A stretch of 64,000 bases of DNA. Origin: Progne subis subis (taxonomy: Eukaryota; Chordata; Aves; Passeriformes; Hirundinidae). The notes below the pieces were generated by a model. That model did not search any database. It saw only the letters and a program-made list of their open reading frames with translations, and was not told the DNA's origin. Shown piece after piece: positions 33,013-45,859 of this stretch (its first letter is position 1; each line of letters begins with the position of its first letter). The DNA lies in the NCBI GenBank assembly GCA_022316685.1, contig JAKJHU010000005.1:12440707-12504706 (forward strand), written 5' to 3'. The position numbers and the translations under genes are program-made.

Positions 33013-36000
33013 TGTAATTTTTAATTTTTAAAAAGGAAAAATAACTTGCAGACAGGTAGGGCAGCTCTGTGCTTATGAAGTAGCTTGTTTCTGAATGTAA
33101 GTTCCTTGTTATAACGAGCTGTGAAGGAAAAAAGTACCCATCTTCATCTTCTTTCAACTAACGGGTGGCCCATGGGATATGAACTCCCAGGGGAGACACA
33201 TGGGTGGCACGATACCAGGAAATTACTTTCTCATGTAGTGGAAATCATCAGTGGCCAGAGTCTCCAGAAAACAGCACCAGATGTCCTGAATATTTTGACA
33301 TTCAAGTCTGTAGAAAACTCCAGAGAGGAGGAAGTGAAAGAATGGTGGCAAGTCTCTTGCAAGCAATTTTAAGGATGTGGGAATTCATTTGCACGAGTGT
33401 GACAGCTCTTTTCAGCGAAAAGCATGGTGGGAAGTGGAATAAGACTTTGTCTTTATTACCACTCAAAGGACTAAGCCATCTGCTTTTCCACGTCATCAAG
33501 GAACACTGTCTAGTCTGCTGCCTTTATCTCTTCTGCGGAATATTTACTCTTTCCATAAGTAACACGTGCTTCTGCAGACCTGTCAGCATTGCCCTCACTA
33601 TGATTCAGAGTGCATGTAAAGCCAGTAGTTATTTTAGGAAGCAATAGCTGAGTCCCTGCATCAGATTTCAAGGTACATTTTTGGGCAAGTTTTCAGATAA
33701 TCCATTTATATGCAGTTGAAGTGCTTTGAAGATATAAAGTGCCATGTTACAGATGATTAGTCATGCAAATAAATGGAGATATTTTAATTAGGGCAATTTC
33801 AACTGACTCGTACTGTGGAAAAGAGCCTATCTTTTAAATAGATAATTTATTAGTGGGAACACCCTGTGATTAAGGGTGTTGTGTTTTAATTTTTGGGGGG
33901 AAATAATACACTTCGCAAAGTATCAATGCAGGAGAGTAACAGCCTGATAAGCTAAAAAGTCAATACAAATAACCTCTGTTTTTTAAAGTACTCATAAAAT
34001 TATAAATGAGATATTTGTGTCTCTTCCTGTCTGCTTGATCCACAGTAGAACTCCAAGTAAGCTGGGCTTGTTTCAGTATGTACTGCCTGAAATGTGGCAG
34101 TCTTGCCAGCTGGTCAGTCTGAGACTACTTACACATCCCGTGGCACTATTTTGTTCTGGGACTTGCCACCACTTTTCTGCCAGGACCCTTTCTTGCAGTA
34201 ACTTTTTTGTGCGTGTGTGTGATCTGTCAGCATCCTGACTGGGAATGGTAGCAAGTGACTGGGGTGCTTGCCACGAGGCTTTCTGGTGTTATGCAGGAGG
34301 TGTGTGAAGTGCTGCTGGGTCATTCTAAATCTACTTCAGAGTCACCTTTGTATATGTGTGCAATTATATGTAAAGTGAATAGAAATGGGGGTCAGGATCA
34401 AGGTACTGTTTCGCTCAGGAAGGCTTCTGAGAGTTAAAACTGTTAAAGCCAGACCTTTCATGTTCTTGGATATGGTTGCTCTCTGCGCTGTTGCTTTCCT
34501 TGGAATAAGGATTGGGTACCTCTGTGATGAGGAATGGAGCAGAATATCAGATTACTGTTATTGATATGTATGTGTTTATCACCTTTGACAATATATCTGG
34601 GCAATGTAAGTGATGAATATTTGATGAACTACGGGAATACATCCATGAAATGATTCCTTGTCTCTTTGTTTTTAGTGCCAGAACTTGTTTATAGCGGAGT
34701 GTGCCAAACTTAACCTCCAATTAAAAATCAGGAGAGGCAATAGTTTATCCCATGGTAAACACCACGTAGTGGCTCAGTTTACTCTCTGTCAGTTAGTCAC
34801 AACACCCACAGTCTTTTTAATTTATGACTAAAATGCAAAGGTGTAATGTAAGTGGATTTTCCAGTCTGGTTTCCTAGTTTCCGTGGAATTTGCCTGAGCT
34901 TTATATAAGTATAAAAGTATTTACGTGTGTGTATGCCTGTGGGTGAATGCATATACCCATGCACTGAATTCTGTTTAAACTACTCAGCCATAATATTTGA
35001 GATGGAATGGCATGACTCGTCAGCTCTGTCTTTCAGACAGAACTTTGTCTTTTACTTTTGCTAAAAACCTTCCAAGGAGCTTAGACTTACAAACTACAGT
35101 CAAGGAACATGAGTCTGCTGTTGCCATATTTCCCAGTCCAAACAGCCCCCTTACCTAGAAAGAGAATAAAACCAGGCTCCGGTGAAAGTTTAGTGAAACA
35201 GCTTATGTGTAACTTCTCACTTTATGTCTATATGAGAGGTATATTTCTCTCTTTTATTATTATTTTTTTTAAACTGATAATATATAAGAATAATTTTTCA
35301 CGGTCATTGAGGTTGCAATTCCTCAGTAAGTATTTGAAGTATCTACAAAAGCTCAATGCAAAACCTATATTTAATCATTGCTAGTCTCCTTCTAGTGTAA
35401 GGGTTACACTCCAAGTGTAGCTGGAGTGTCTGTGTTTATCGCTGCCTTTTTAAAAAGAAGTCAAATTTCATTTAGAGTTGTGTTTTGAAAAAAAACCCAA
35501 ACAACTGCTGTGGCTTCATGAACTTTCTAAAATGTGTTCTCTGCCTTTTAAATGGGTACTTTCACTTGAAGGAATTTACAGCAGATTTTCCTCTCAGTCC
35601 TTCACACTCGATCTTGGCTTCATTCCAGAGTGTAGAAACTAGATTTGTAATTGCCTTATTTACAAGGTAGGGTTTCCCCTTCTTGTTTGCTTAACTTGTC
35701 AGGTTGTAGACTACCAGGTGCCACTTAACCTTCTTAAAAAATGTTTTATTTCTATTTCTTTTCTGATAAATATCTATTTATTCTCCTGAAAAACCATCAT
35801 CAGAATAAATAGAAAGAGTGGGTTATTCTAGATTTAATTTGTAATATAAGAGACTGGATTTAACAGAATGGAAGAAACTAGATTAAGTTGTCCTCAATTT
35901 GATCAGAAAATATTTTGACTTAAAACTCCTGATTTTTGTTGTTGTTGTTGCTTTTCCCAAAACATTACAGATTTAGATAAATTTTGGGTAAAACAGTGGT

Positions 36001-39000
36001 CTGAAATTCTATTCCAGGCTTTAAACAAGGCTCAAGCCCAGTAAATGTTTTGGGGAACGAATCCATTATTCCCAATGGCTTTTGGCTTGAGATTATGGGT
36101 TAATTTTTTTAGCCGCGAGTCTCTGTCTTTTGGATACCTGACTGGCTCTAGAACACACAGGACCTGCACAGGGACACTTGTTGGAAACACTCATGCTTTC
36201 TTGACATGCTTGAGCCTTTCTCTCTCAAACATGCCATGGTGTGCCCTTCGGCTTCCTCGCCATCCAAAACAGCTCCTTGTCAGTACTTTATTCTTCCCAA
36301 TGATCCTATCAGCAGGTTCAGCATTCTCTTTAGAAGAGTATGGGTGAGAGGCAATGTAGTCCAGAGTATGTTTTGGGGCCAAAAGGCTATAAGAGAGATA
36401 CAGAATGCGCTGTTTATCTTGTCATTGTCTGTCTTCTCCACTGGACTCCTCCCAGTGCAGGAAAGGGCGGCAGCAGCTGCAGGTCCTGCTCACAGGAGTG
36501 GAGGGGGAGGAATGATGTCTCCTCTTTGCTGGGGTAAGGCTGTACCATGGATCCATGCATCTAAAATTTCTGGATGATGTTTTGCTGCTGTATTATTGTC
36601 ATAGGTTGGCATAGTTTAATTTTTAGTTATAGAGAAATGTGGAATGTATTTCTTGGTCAGGACTTGGGAATTACTTTAGAAAGGACAGGGACCTATCAGA
36701 AGGTTAATTGGGATATTGGCATCTGTTTTAAAGACTGAGAATGTCAATTGCAACTTTGGGAAGTACCGTTAGAAAACCCTGACTTTCTGCAGGCCAGCCT
36801 TTTCCTTTGGCCAGAGAGAGAGACAGACAGACAGACTCTTCTCCTAAAGAATTTATGAAAGATTATTTTCAAATGGTGAAACTTACTGAAAATCATGATG
36901 TACAACAAAAAGAGATGTGAAACCACTACATTAATATAACCTTTTATTCAAATATCATTGTGTGAGCAGCTGGCACTTGCTGTCTGACTGCTGATGCCAT
37001 TAGACTTTTATCCATGCGATGCTGCTGTAGGAGAGCACCACAGAAATTACTCAGCTGGTTGGGCTGCTGAGGACTTGTCAGTGGTAACTAACCCTGTTGG
37101 ATTTTCTAGCCCTCTCTTTCTTTTTATCTCAAATAGATTGAGAAAATATTCTGAATGGTAAAAATTGACTTGTCCATAACGTTGCAACAAACAAATCACA
37201 GCTTGGTGTACAAGTCCTTTGGAAATTGTTTGCCTACACGATTTCCCATCTGGATTTTATTGTGGCATTTGACTGCTTAGCTGTGCTGTGTGCGTCTCTG
37301 CCCCCAAAGTTTTGCAGTGGGAGAAAGACATTTTATTGTTCCCTGTGGATGAATGCTGGCATTCATACAAAACACAGCCTGTCTAGTCATGCACATAAAT
37401 AAAAATCCATACAAGATAATGATGACATAAAGGGAACATACATATGTCAGATCATATTCTGTAAATACAGACAATAAGCAGGTTTGTAGAATCTACATAA
37501 CTTAGGTCTTGGTCCTGCAGGCAGTTATCAGCATGTGAATACATTTATGTACCACTGTTGACTTTTAGCACTGCTCAAGTTTATACCATTAATCCAAAGG
37601 CTGTGGGACACACATAGTCATTTTGTTAAACTCATTTAGTTTAAAGTGATACTGTCTTCAGGCTGTGGTCATATGTGTTTTGTATTTCCTCACTGGAGGA
37701 AGACCACCCCAGAGGTGGCTGTAGCTGTTAACTGGGAACTGGCAAGTTGTGAGCGCAGGTCCCAGGGCTGCTGCAGTCTGCCTGCCTTCCCTGCTTGCAT
37801 CTCAGCCTTAGGAAAATGAAGGTCACCGTGGAGAAAGTAATATTTAACTCTCATACTCTAAAGTCTTAGAAGAGTGAATAAGAATCTTTCAGAAGTGCAG
37901 GGCCATCAAGAACTAGCCATGGCTCTTTGTGTTTCCTATTTGGGGCCAATAGGACGGTTGGCTTTTTATACTGCATGTAGCTTATTGCAAGGGTCAGGTG
38001 TGAAAATTTTTATAAATGCTTTCAAGTTTCACATCCTGAAGGAAACTTAGAATGGCTTGTTGGGCCTCATCTGCAAGCTAAAACAACCAAATTTAAAAAA
38101 AAAACAAACAAACAAACAAACAAAAAAACCCCCAAAAAACAAACAAAAAAACCAAAAAAACAAACAAAAAAACCCCAACACCCCCCCCCCCCCCCCCAAA
38201 AACAAACAAACAAACAAACAAACACCCCCCAAAAAACTTTGGAGCTAAATTACTGTTTAAAACAATTAAAAACAAGACTGAATTTATTAGATTTACTTTT
38301 TTTCTGTTTAAGAAAAGAGGTTTAAAGCACATATATGTTCAATATGGTGACAATGAGCACTGGTAGTATTTTGTAACTATAGTTTTTGATAACCTGAAGG
38401 CTTATGAGGTGTGGTCTCTTGGCAGACATTGAGCTGATGCTCATTCCCACACCATCACTATTGTTGAATTGACTGAAATGTGAAAGTCCAGAGATCTCCT
38501 TAGGGGATAGTCTCATGCTTTATCATGTGCATGTGTTTATCAATCAGGTTTGATTGATTTCATGCCAGTGAAAAATAATGTCTAGGTGAGTGGTAATGGA
38601 AATCTGGATACAATGAATAGCAAGAGAAGAACTTAAAGGGAAAGAATGAGAACAGCAAGCCTAATCTTCAGCTTTTCTATATATAGAAAACACCTCAAGG
38701 GTAAGCACATACTGTGTTGTATAAATACATTTAAAATGTGTTTTGTAGACACATATTTTCAATGTGTTGTCATGATCAGAAACACATGTAGACTCTTAAA
38801 AGTTATGTGAAGCATGCAGAACCCTTGCTCATGCATGTAAGTAAAAGCTATGCACAGTGTATATGTGTGTAAACATTCAACTGGGGGAACAGCCACATAA
38901 GAACTACTTCAGAACCATCCCCAAGTCAGGAAGCCACAAATTACAGGTCTGAAATGTACCACACTGGCATGTCTACATAAATAAAGCCAACTAGAAAGAT

Positions 39001-40769
39001 AGGAGAGAGAAAAAATACATTTACAAGTAGTATTAGGTTAGAGAAGAGGAAAAATGCTAAACCCTTTTCTTGATTCCAGTCAGAAGGCAGGAAGATTATT
39101 ACAGGCAGGAACTTGCAGACTTTAGCTAAACAACTTCCTGGTGCTGAGTATGAGTCTTGATTTTTATTTACGTATATGCATACAATCAGGGCTTTACACA
39201 TAATCATTATTTTGATAGAGGCCAAGAGGGGAAATGGTTAGATTTGTTTTTTCCCTTTCCAGATACTTTGTCATCATCTTATTCCCTTTTTATCTCTGCC
39301 AAGTCTTTGGGATGGGATGATGTAATCTTCTTTATCTACCTAGTATCTACCATGATGAGCCCTTGATCCTGACCAAGGGTGTTGGCTGTTTCATGAATGT
39401 TGCATTGAGAAGCAGCCATAGGAAATCTGAATTTCTATTGCAGACAGCAACACTTCAGCTAGAGTAAATACAACTGATACTTGTAAAACCACTGAGGCAA
39501 CTGCTGGTTTTCACAAAGCCTTATATAGGTCTCGTTACGTCAGTCCTCTTCCAGTCCTCCCAGCCTTAGCCTGTGCCAGAGTCAACTCCCAGAGCTTCTC
39601 TCCTGTCTCGGTTGTCACACTTGCAACTTGGATTCTGCTGCAGCTGGGCTGATGGGGGCTTGAAGTAGCTGCTCTGAATGATTGGCCGTTTCTCAGCCCC
39701 AGATGTTCCTGGAACTGAAGCAAGCTCGGCAGGTAAAACACAATTCTTGGAACTGAAGAGTAAGAAAAGAGGGTGTCAGTAGATCTGAAGAAAGAAAACA
39801 AAGTCACCATTTGTGTTTGTTTGGAGTTGTCTTTTCTTTCCATCTTTCTGAAGAGACTCACTGAGCAGAAGTGTAATTGACTCTGATGTGGAGCATCCCC
39901 ACATGGTAGAGGAAGTCTGGTGCTCACTTCATCTCCTGCTTGTGTCTGGGAGACCAGTAGCACAACTAGTGAGAAGGTAGCAAGGATCACTGCTCTTCCT
40001 ACTGCAGTCTTCTTGGAGCTCTGCTCATGTCCTCTGCTTGATCAGCTTGGAAGGATGTAAGGGAAGAGGAACAGAAGGGAAAGCATTACGTAAGTTGAGA
40101 AAATTTCCTTACTATCTAGCAATGTCTGAAAATTTTAAATGGTGGGGTAAAAGGAAGAGTTTTCTCGAGATAGAATGTTACGAAACTGGAACTGAACATG
40201 CAGTTTCAGCTCCATCATCTGACTTCTCTGCAAAAAAAGACAATATGAGGAGGTTCTTCTGTAAGTGCCTGGAAGCTGCAGGCTTTCTATAGGAGAAGGA
40301 TGGGTAGGTTTAAAGAGTTAAGTTTTTTCCTCAGGCTCTGCTGTCGGACATCATAAGCAGATGTTGCACATAACCATAAGGAAAATGACTGTCAAGAATG
40401 CATCGGCAATAATGCTCTTATGTGAGGACTGGAGCACTGGTAGACCCTGGACCAGAGTTGTTTCTGTGGGAGAGAGAGTGTCTCCTGCTCCTGTTCCAAG
40501 AGCTGACTTCTGTGTCATTGTAGTCATGGCATTGCCACCAGCTTCAGCTTCATTAACTTAAAATCATGAGAGTTCGGTCAGCAATTTTGAGTCTTTGCAT
40601 ATTTTTATTTCCTCTGTTGAAAAGCTCATTGCTGCTGTTAATGAGGTGGATAGATCTCAACTTGCATTTAATAACAAGTACTTGTTTTGGATGCTGACTG
40701 GGGATGGCAATTCTCACATCTAGGGAGCAAACTTCCCTAGTGTTTTGTGGATTTACATCTACCCTTCAC
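33013..40769. other. intergenic sequence, no recognised gene
   Basis: AT-rich, with scattered open frames of no recognised family. It contains a GACA-type short repeat at about 36812-36838 and a large CAAA/poly-C simple repeat at about 38096-38236. A GC-richer patch lies at about 36.43-36.54 kb. Confidence 0.6.
38096..38236. repeat. CAAA-rich low-complexity array with a 17-nt poly-C core
   Basis: About 140 nt made only of A and C: AAAC units on both sides and 17 consecutive C at 38181-38197. Long apparent open frames across it on both strands are artefacts of low complexity. Confidence 0.95.
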
Positions 40770-40945
40770 AACACTTCTATCTGCAGGAGAGAGCAGCCGT
40801 TGCTTTCCTTGGATGATTTGAGGAACTGAGACAGAGGTAAACCAAGATTGCTAAGTGCCACAAAGCAAATGGGGGAATGGAGAGGCCTTGAACCAGTGCT
40901 GAAACCAGTGCTCTTCTGCAGCTGGACTACCTTCCTCGCTGTCAA
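40770..40945 (+). repeat. MIR-like SINE fragment
   Basis: The sequence around 40813-40930 keeps the order of the MIR core: GATTTGAGGAACTGAGACAGAGG, then CCAAGATTGCTAAGTGCCACAAAG, then CCTTGAACC followed by CCAGTGCTCTTC. It is old and diverged. A repeat-library search would settle it. Confidence 0.5.
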
Positions 40946-43289
40946 TCTCCTAACTATTCCATTGGTGTGGATAATTCAGTAGTGCATGGCAGTGGTCACC
41001 ACCTATTTTTCAGTCTCTGAAATGACCTGTGCTTGATGGGGTTTCTTTGCTTGCAGAGGATTCAGCTGAACTGTATTTAGTTAAGAACTTGAAAAAATTA
41101 AGTCTGAAAATTACCCTAAGGAAAAAATACTGTCGGATATTTCTCTGTCCAGGATGAGTAGTTCCGACTTTTTTTTTTTTTTTTCTTTTTTTTTTTGTGG
41201 TAGCAGAAATGGTCAGCATCTAAATCTTATTCGGTGAACTCTTGTGGATTAGAATGCACAGTTTTCCCTACTGGAGAAGGGGGAAGGAGATGGTTTGAGC
41301 TGTGGAATGGAAAAGTTGTGTCAAGAGAAGTTTAGGTTTGTTCTGTGTTTTGTGGCGTTTTCGCTGCCCGCTCCATTGTGTATGTACAGAGCACCGTGTC
41401 TTTGGGGACAAGGTGCCCAAACTGCTGTCACCTTCTGCAGCAGAAGGTTGAGCAGAGACATGTGGGAGGGGGAGCCTCTGATGGGTATAGTCATTGAAAT
41501 GAACCTGTTATCTCTTACAAATTTTGGTACAGTCAGGTCTATATGTGGTATTTCTGCTAAAATATCTTCATACCTAGTTCCTAAAAGCTTTTTAGCTATG
41601 TGTAATGTTCCCTTTGAGTTTCTCCAAAAAAGGAGACGTATGTAATAAGGCAGGATTGGAAAAGGACACTGAAATATTTAATTTGACTACCATTTTTTGG
41701 ATTAAAAATTGGTTAAAACTAGTGATTTCTTTAATACCTTGTATACCTGTAGTCTCTAACATTTTACACAAATGAATGCAGTTCCACATTACCAACTTCT
41801 ACCATGCTTTGGTTAGGTGGAGTTCTTGGGGTCATGCACAGGAACTAGGTACCTTTTTAGATTCTCCTTATTTCCTCGCAGAGGATAAGACATCCCAAGG
41901 ATCATCCCACTGGATCCTGAGTCCTGCAGGCAAGCCTAGATCCCCGCTTAGCTCTGCTGGAGCAGGGCACTCCACCAGCTGTGGCATTCTGCTCTTTAAA
42001 CCTGTGCTTCATTCAACCTTAATGCAGTGGCTGGACCAGGAAAAGTGCTGCTGATAGAAATCTGCTGCGATCCAACAAGTAGTTAATGGTTAAACACTTC
42101 ACTGGCCTAAGAAAGCTGGGTCATACTGGTTCAGGTTTTTAATGTGGGGTTAGTCTGTAGAGAAACCTAGAGCTGAGTGTTTCTGGCAGATTGCCTTAGG
42201 GGTGGGAAAGAAAGGCTTTTGTAAATTCACTGCTGTACAAATATATGCTTAATGTGTGCATGCAACCTAGTATTTATTAAACATGTAGGTTTTCCTAGCA
42301 GGACAGACAAGCAGATGTTTTGCATATGGCTGGGTCATGGTGCTGCTTCCCAGCAGAGCCTGACCCCTGTCCTCTCCTGCCAGGTGTCACCAGCCCCAGA
42401 GTGTGGGGCAGCAGTGTCCTGCTGCCTCCTGCAGCCCCCCTGACCCCTGCCTTGGCTTTGGGGTGAAACTGTTATTGTTGCTTTTATTATTGCTGTTAAG
42501 CTTCCAACTCAGAAGTCCTGAGAAAACTAACACCAGCACTTAATACATAGGGACCTTTTCTTGATCACAGAAAAAACTTTTCTGTTATCAAGGTTGTTCA
42601 GTAGGCAGTGCTTATTAAAAAACCCAAAAAAACAACATCCTGGATAAAATTTATATTCCATACGGCAGAGGTTAAGGGGAATGCCAAAGAAAGCATTATA
42701 TATCTCATCTTTATTAAGTTAAACAAATGTAGGAACCACAGTGACTTCCAATTCAGCATCAGTTTGGTAGTTAAGAAATCAAGTAAAGTAACTTTAAAAA
42801 GTGGACCTAAATGATGTGACATTGTGTGTTGAGAGAAACTAAGAGAAACAGTTAAAAGGACAAGCTGTTCGAAATGGCATCAAGTCTCCTTAATTGTGCT
42901 ATTAGTAGAAATTAAGAGTAAATACGTATACATGCCAAGGAAGACTTAAAAAAATACCAGTAATAATATGACAAAGGCAGTATGTGCAAACAGCAAATTA
43001 CAGCAATCTGTTAAAAATAAAAAGGTGTTTTTTGCAAAAATTGGGAGTCACATCCAATAGAATAAAAATGGAAAAGACTGTAAGTTCTGGTAAATATTTT
43101 ATCTTTTTGGTTTGATTGCTAAAGCTGTAAAAAATGGACTGGGGAGGAAGTCACAGCAAAATCGTTTCAGATCATTAGAAACAGAAACCAGAGAAAGATT
43201 TTAATAGTGTTTGAGTTGTAGAAGAAATAGAAAAAGATGATAAGACTAAGAAACAGTATTATGTGAGCCTGTACTAGGTGTTTCTAGAG

Positions 43290-43349
<60 letters not shown>

Positions 43350-45859
43350 TAGAGGAAATCTAAGGAGCTATCCCAAAGTGCACTACTACAAAATGAATTT
43401 TAAAACAACTAAGTAAACAAAGCTTGATCATGAGCACCCATTAGTGTCCACGGAGAATTCTAGAGTAATTGGGAAAAGGAAATGCTAAAGTAGACACGGT
43501 TGCATGTAGTTTATTAGCTGAATTAGTGCTAGAGGAATAAGAAGAGGCAAATTTATAAACAGGTGGATTCATATGTATTAAGGGAGACATACTCATTTCG
43601 GGGTTTTTTTTTGAGGTAAAGAAGATTCTCTTCATAAATCCAGCATTCTTCGGCTTTATGAACCAACCTGAATTGAAGGTGCATCCAGTTGATAGGGGAC
43701 ACAGGTGTGTCAATTCAGATAAGGAGTGCACTTCTGAAGCAACTCTCTAGATTATCCCCACTTACCTTGCTCTAGTTCATATGGCAGACAGATCTTGCAT
43801 TATACAAAATGAGCATCCTTTGAATAAAATTAACCAGATGTGCTCCAGCAGTGCCCATCCTGCTAATCAGCCCATGAGACTGCACTACTGATACTCATTT
43901 ATTTGTGTGCATGGCAGATCCTTGGCACTGCACATTTTGCTCGGTAGATTCATTGTTGGTAGCCTACTGTGCTGCTTGCCTACGTGTTGTATCACTGCAG
44001 CAGACTTGGATTTCCAGACACCTTTTGGCAGGGCTATAGCCAAAGGCTCGTGACAGCTAAGGCAGGTACAGTTCTTTTGTTGGCTGGGAGCTGATTTAAG
44101 TATGGGAAGCAAAGGCTGGAAACAAGGTGTGGAAAAGGGGAACTGGGATTTCAGTGCACTGGGGCTCCTCAGCTTGAAAAAGAGGATAGAGAGGTAAGGT
44201 GAGAGGTCTGTCAGTTATGACCGCCATGGAGGTGGTTACAACGTGGCAGTGAATGCTCATTTTTTCCACGGGAAAACTAGTATGCAGTAATTTATTAAAA
44301 CAATACAAACAACAATCCATAACCAATACTTCAAAAAACCTCAAACAAAAAAACCCTTACAAAACTGGCAGTAAATTTAAAGGAGAAAAGGTACTTTTTC
44401 ACACACAGCAAAATTAAATTGTGGGAGTTAGCATAGATTTCATTTTGCTGAGTGTATAAATGTGTTCAAAAAGCAAAGAGAAAAGTTTATGGAAGGACAA
44501 GATGTTGAGAAATGAAGCTCTTCATACAATGAAGCTCTGCAAATCTTCTTTCAGGATGTGCCCAGACTGTGGAATGGCAGAATTCCTCACGGAGACCTCA
44601 CTTGACCCTGTCTGTGCTCTTGACTCTTTTTCTGTGCTCTGTTGATTTCCACTTTACCTTTATTCTGACTCAGTTTGAGCACTAAATAAAAATGCCACTC
44701 TTATTTCCTCTCAAAGTCTGGCATATAATTAAGTAAATAAGAAAAAGTAATAATCCATGAGATCAAATTTCTTCAGCTTGTTATTGAAGATACAAATACT
44801 TCCTCTCTGCATCCCCTTGGGACACCCAGATTACTCATACTTCTTTTTATGTAGCAGTCTTGGGTTGAGCTCTCTAGAAAGAACTGAAGATTAAATTGGC
44901 ACATGCACCTTATTCTCTAACAATATTGCACTGTCTTGCAATGCCAAAGGGAGCTTGCTTTAGTTCTGGCAGATGCCGCTGTGAGGGCTTGCATGGGGCC
45001 TCTCTGTCTTGTACACCACCTGTGACCTCACTTGCAGAGTCCTGCTGTAATTTCCAGCTTTGGGAAGTGGCTTGCACTTACTGTTTCTGTGTCAGCCTCA
45101 GGAGCAGTGCTGATGTGGGTATTTGGGACAAAGCTCAGTGGTAGCAAAGAGGGGGTTCAGGGTGCGGGGAGGGATGCTGTGCCAAGGACTAAGACAAGTG
45201 AGAACACCCAAAGGGCATTTGGTAGTTTCTGACTCTGAGAAGGACCAGGGAAGTTACAGATGTGGTTACAGATGTTGTAGCAGGTTGTAGTACAGCAAGG
45301 GAACTTCTTTTACATGGTGATACTGGATAAAATGTGGAGAGGTGTAATTGTAAGGTGGTGGGGTGTCCTGGTAAGCAGAGACTACCTAGGCATCTACGGA
45401 GAACTCCTCAAGAGTTGCAGTGCTCTCCTAAGTTTCAAAGGTCCTTTGAACTTTGCAGCTCAGAACTGCTGCAGGCTCTTGGAAGAAACATGTAGCAAAG
45501 TGGGACCACTGGGTACCATTGGCTTTTCTAATCACATCTTTTCTCTTGCATTCTCACTTGTTATTTTTCACTCTTTCTGTAACCACTCACCTTTGTTCCC
45601 CTCCATCTTTTCTTTTGTGTCTATAAGGAGTGTGAAGAGATTGTTGCAGCACTGTTAAGCCCAAAGCCTCACATAACAAGACTTTTGGATTTCAGAAGTT
45701 GTTTATAGTGGCGGAACAAATGTGTAGGTGTAGCAGTGGGGTTGGGGAGTTCCGAGCCCTTCTTGAAGCGTCAAAGGACATGTGTGGTAATGTCACTGAG
45801 TCAGGCTGGCCACAGGGGTAGACGACAGTGGAAGGGCTCTTTATCTGCTTCATTACCAA
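40946..45859. other. intergenic sequence, no recognised gene
   Basis: It contains poly-T tracts at 41169-41196 (one C inside) and 43292-43348. No coding block recognised. The open frames here on both strands look random. Confidence 0.6.
43292..43348 (+). repeat. poly-T homopolymer, 57 nt
   Basis: Fifty-seven uninterrupted T, the longest homopolymer in the window. No retrocopy signature beside it. The exact length may be assembly-dependent. Confidence 0.95.

Noticed and set aside
38047..38332. Gly/Phe/Val-rich - strand frames and Lys/Asn/Thr-rich + strand frames
   Set aside because: They are translations of the A/C low-complexity array.
39535..39990. 151-codon - strand frame whose start looks like a signal peptide
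   Set aside because: The frame opens with GTG, not ATG. The first ATG comes about 50 codons in, after the hydrophobic part, so no secreted protein can be made from it as it stands.
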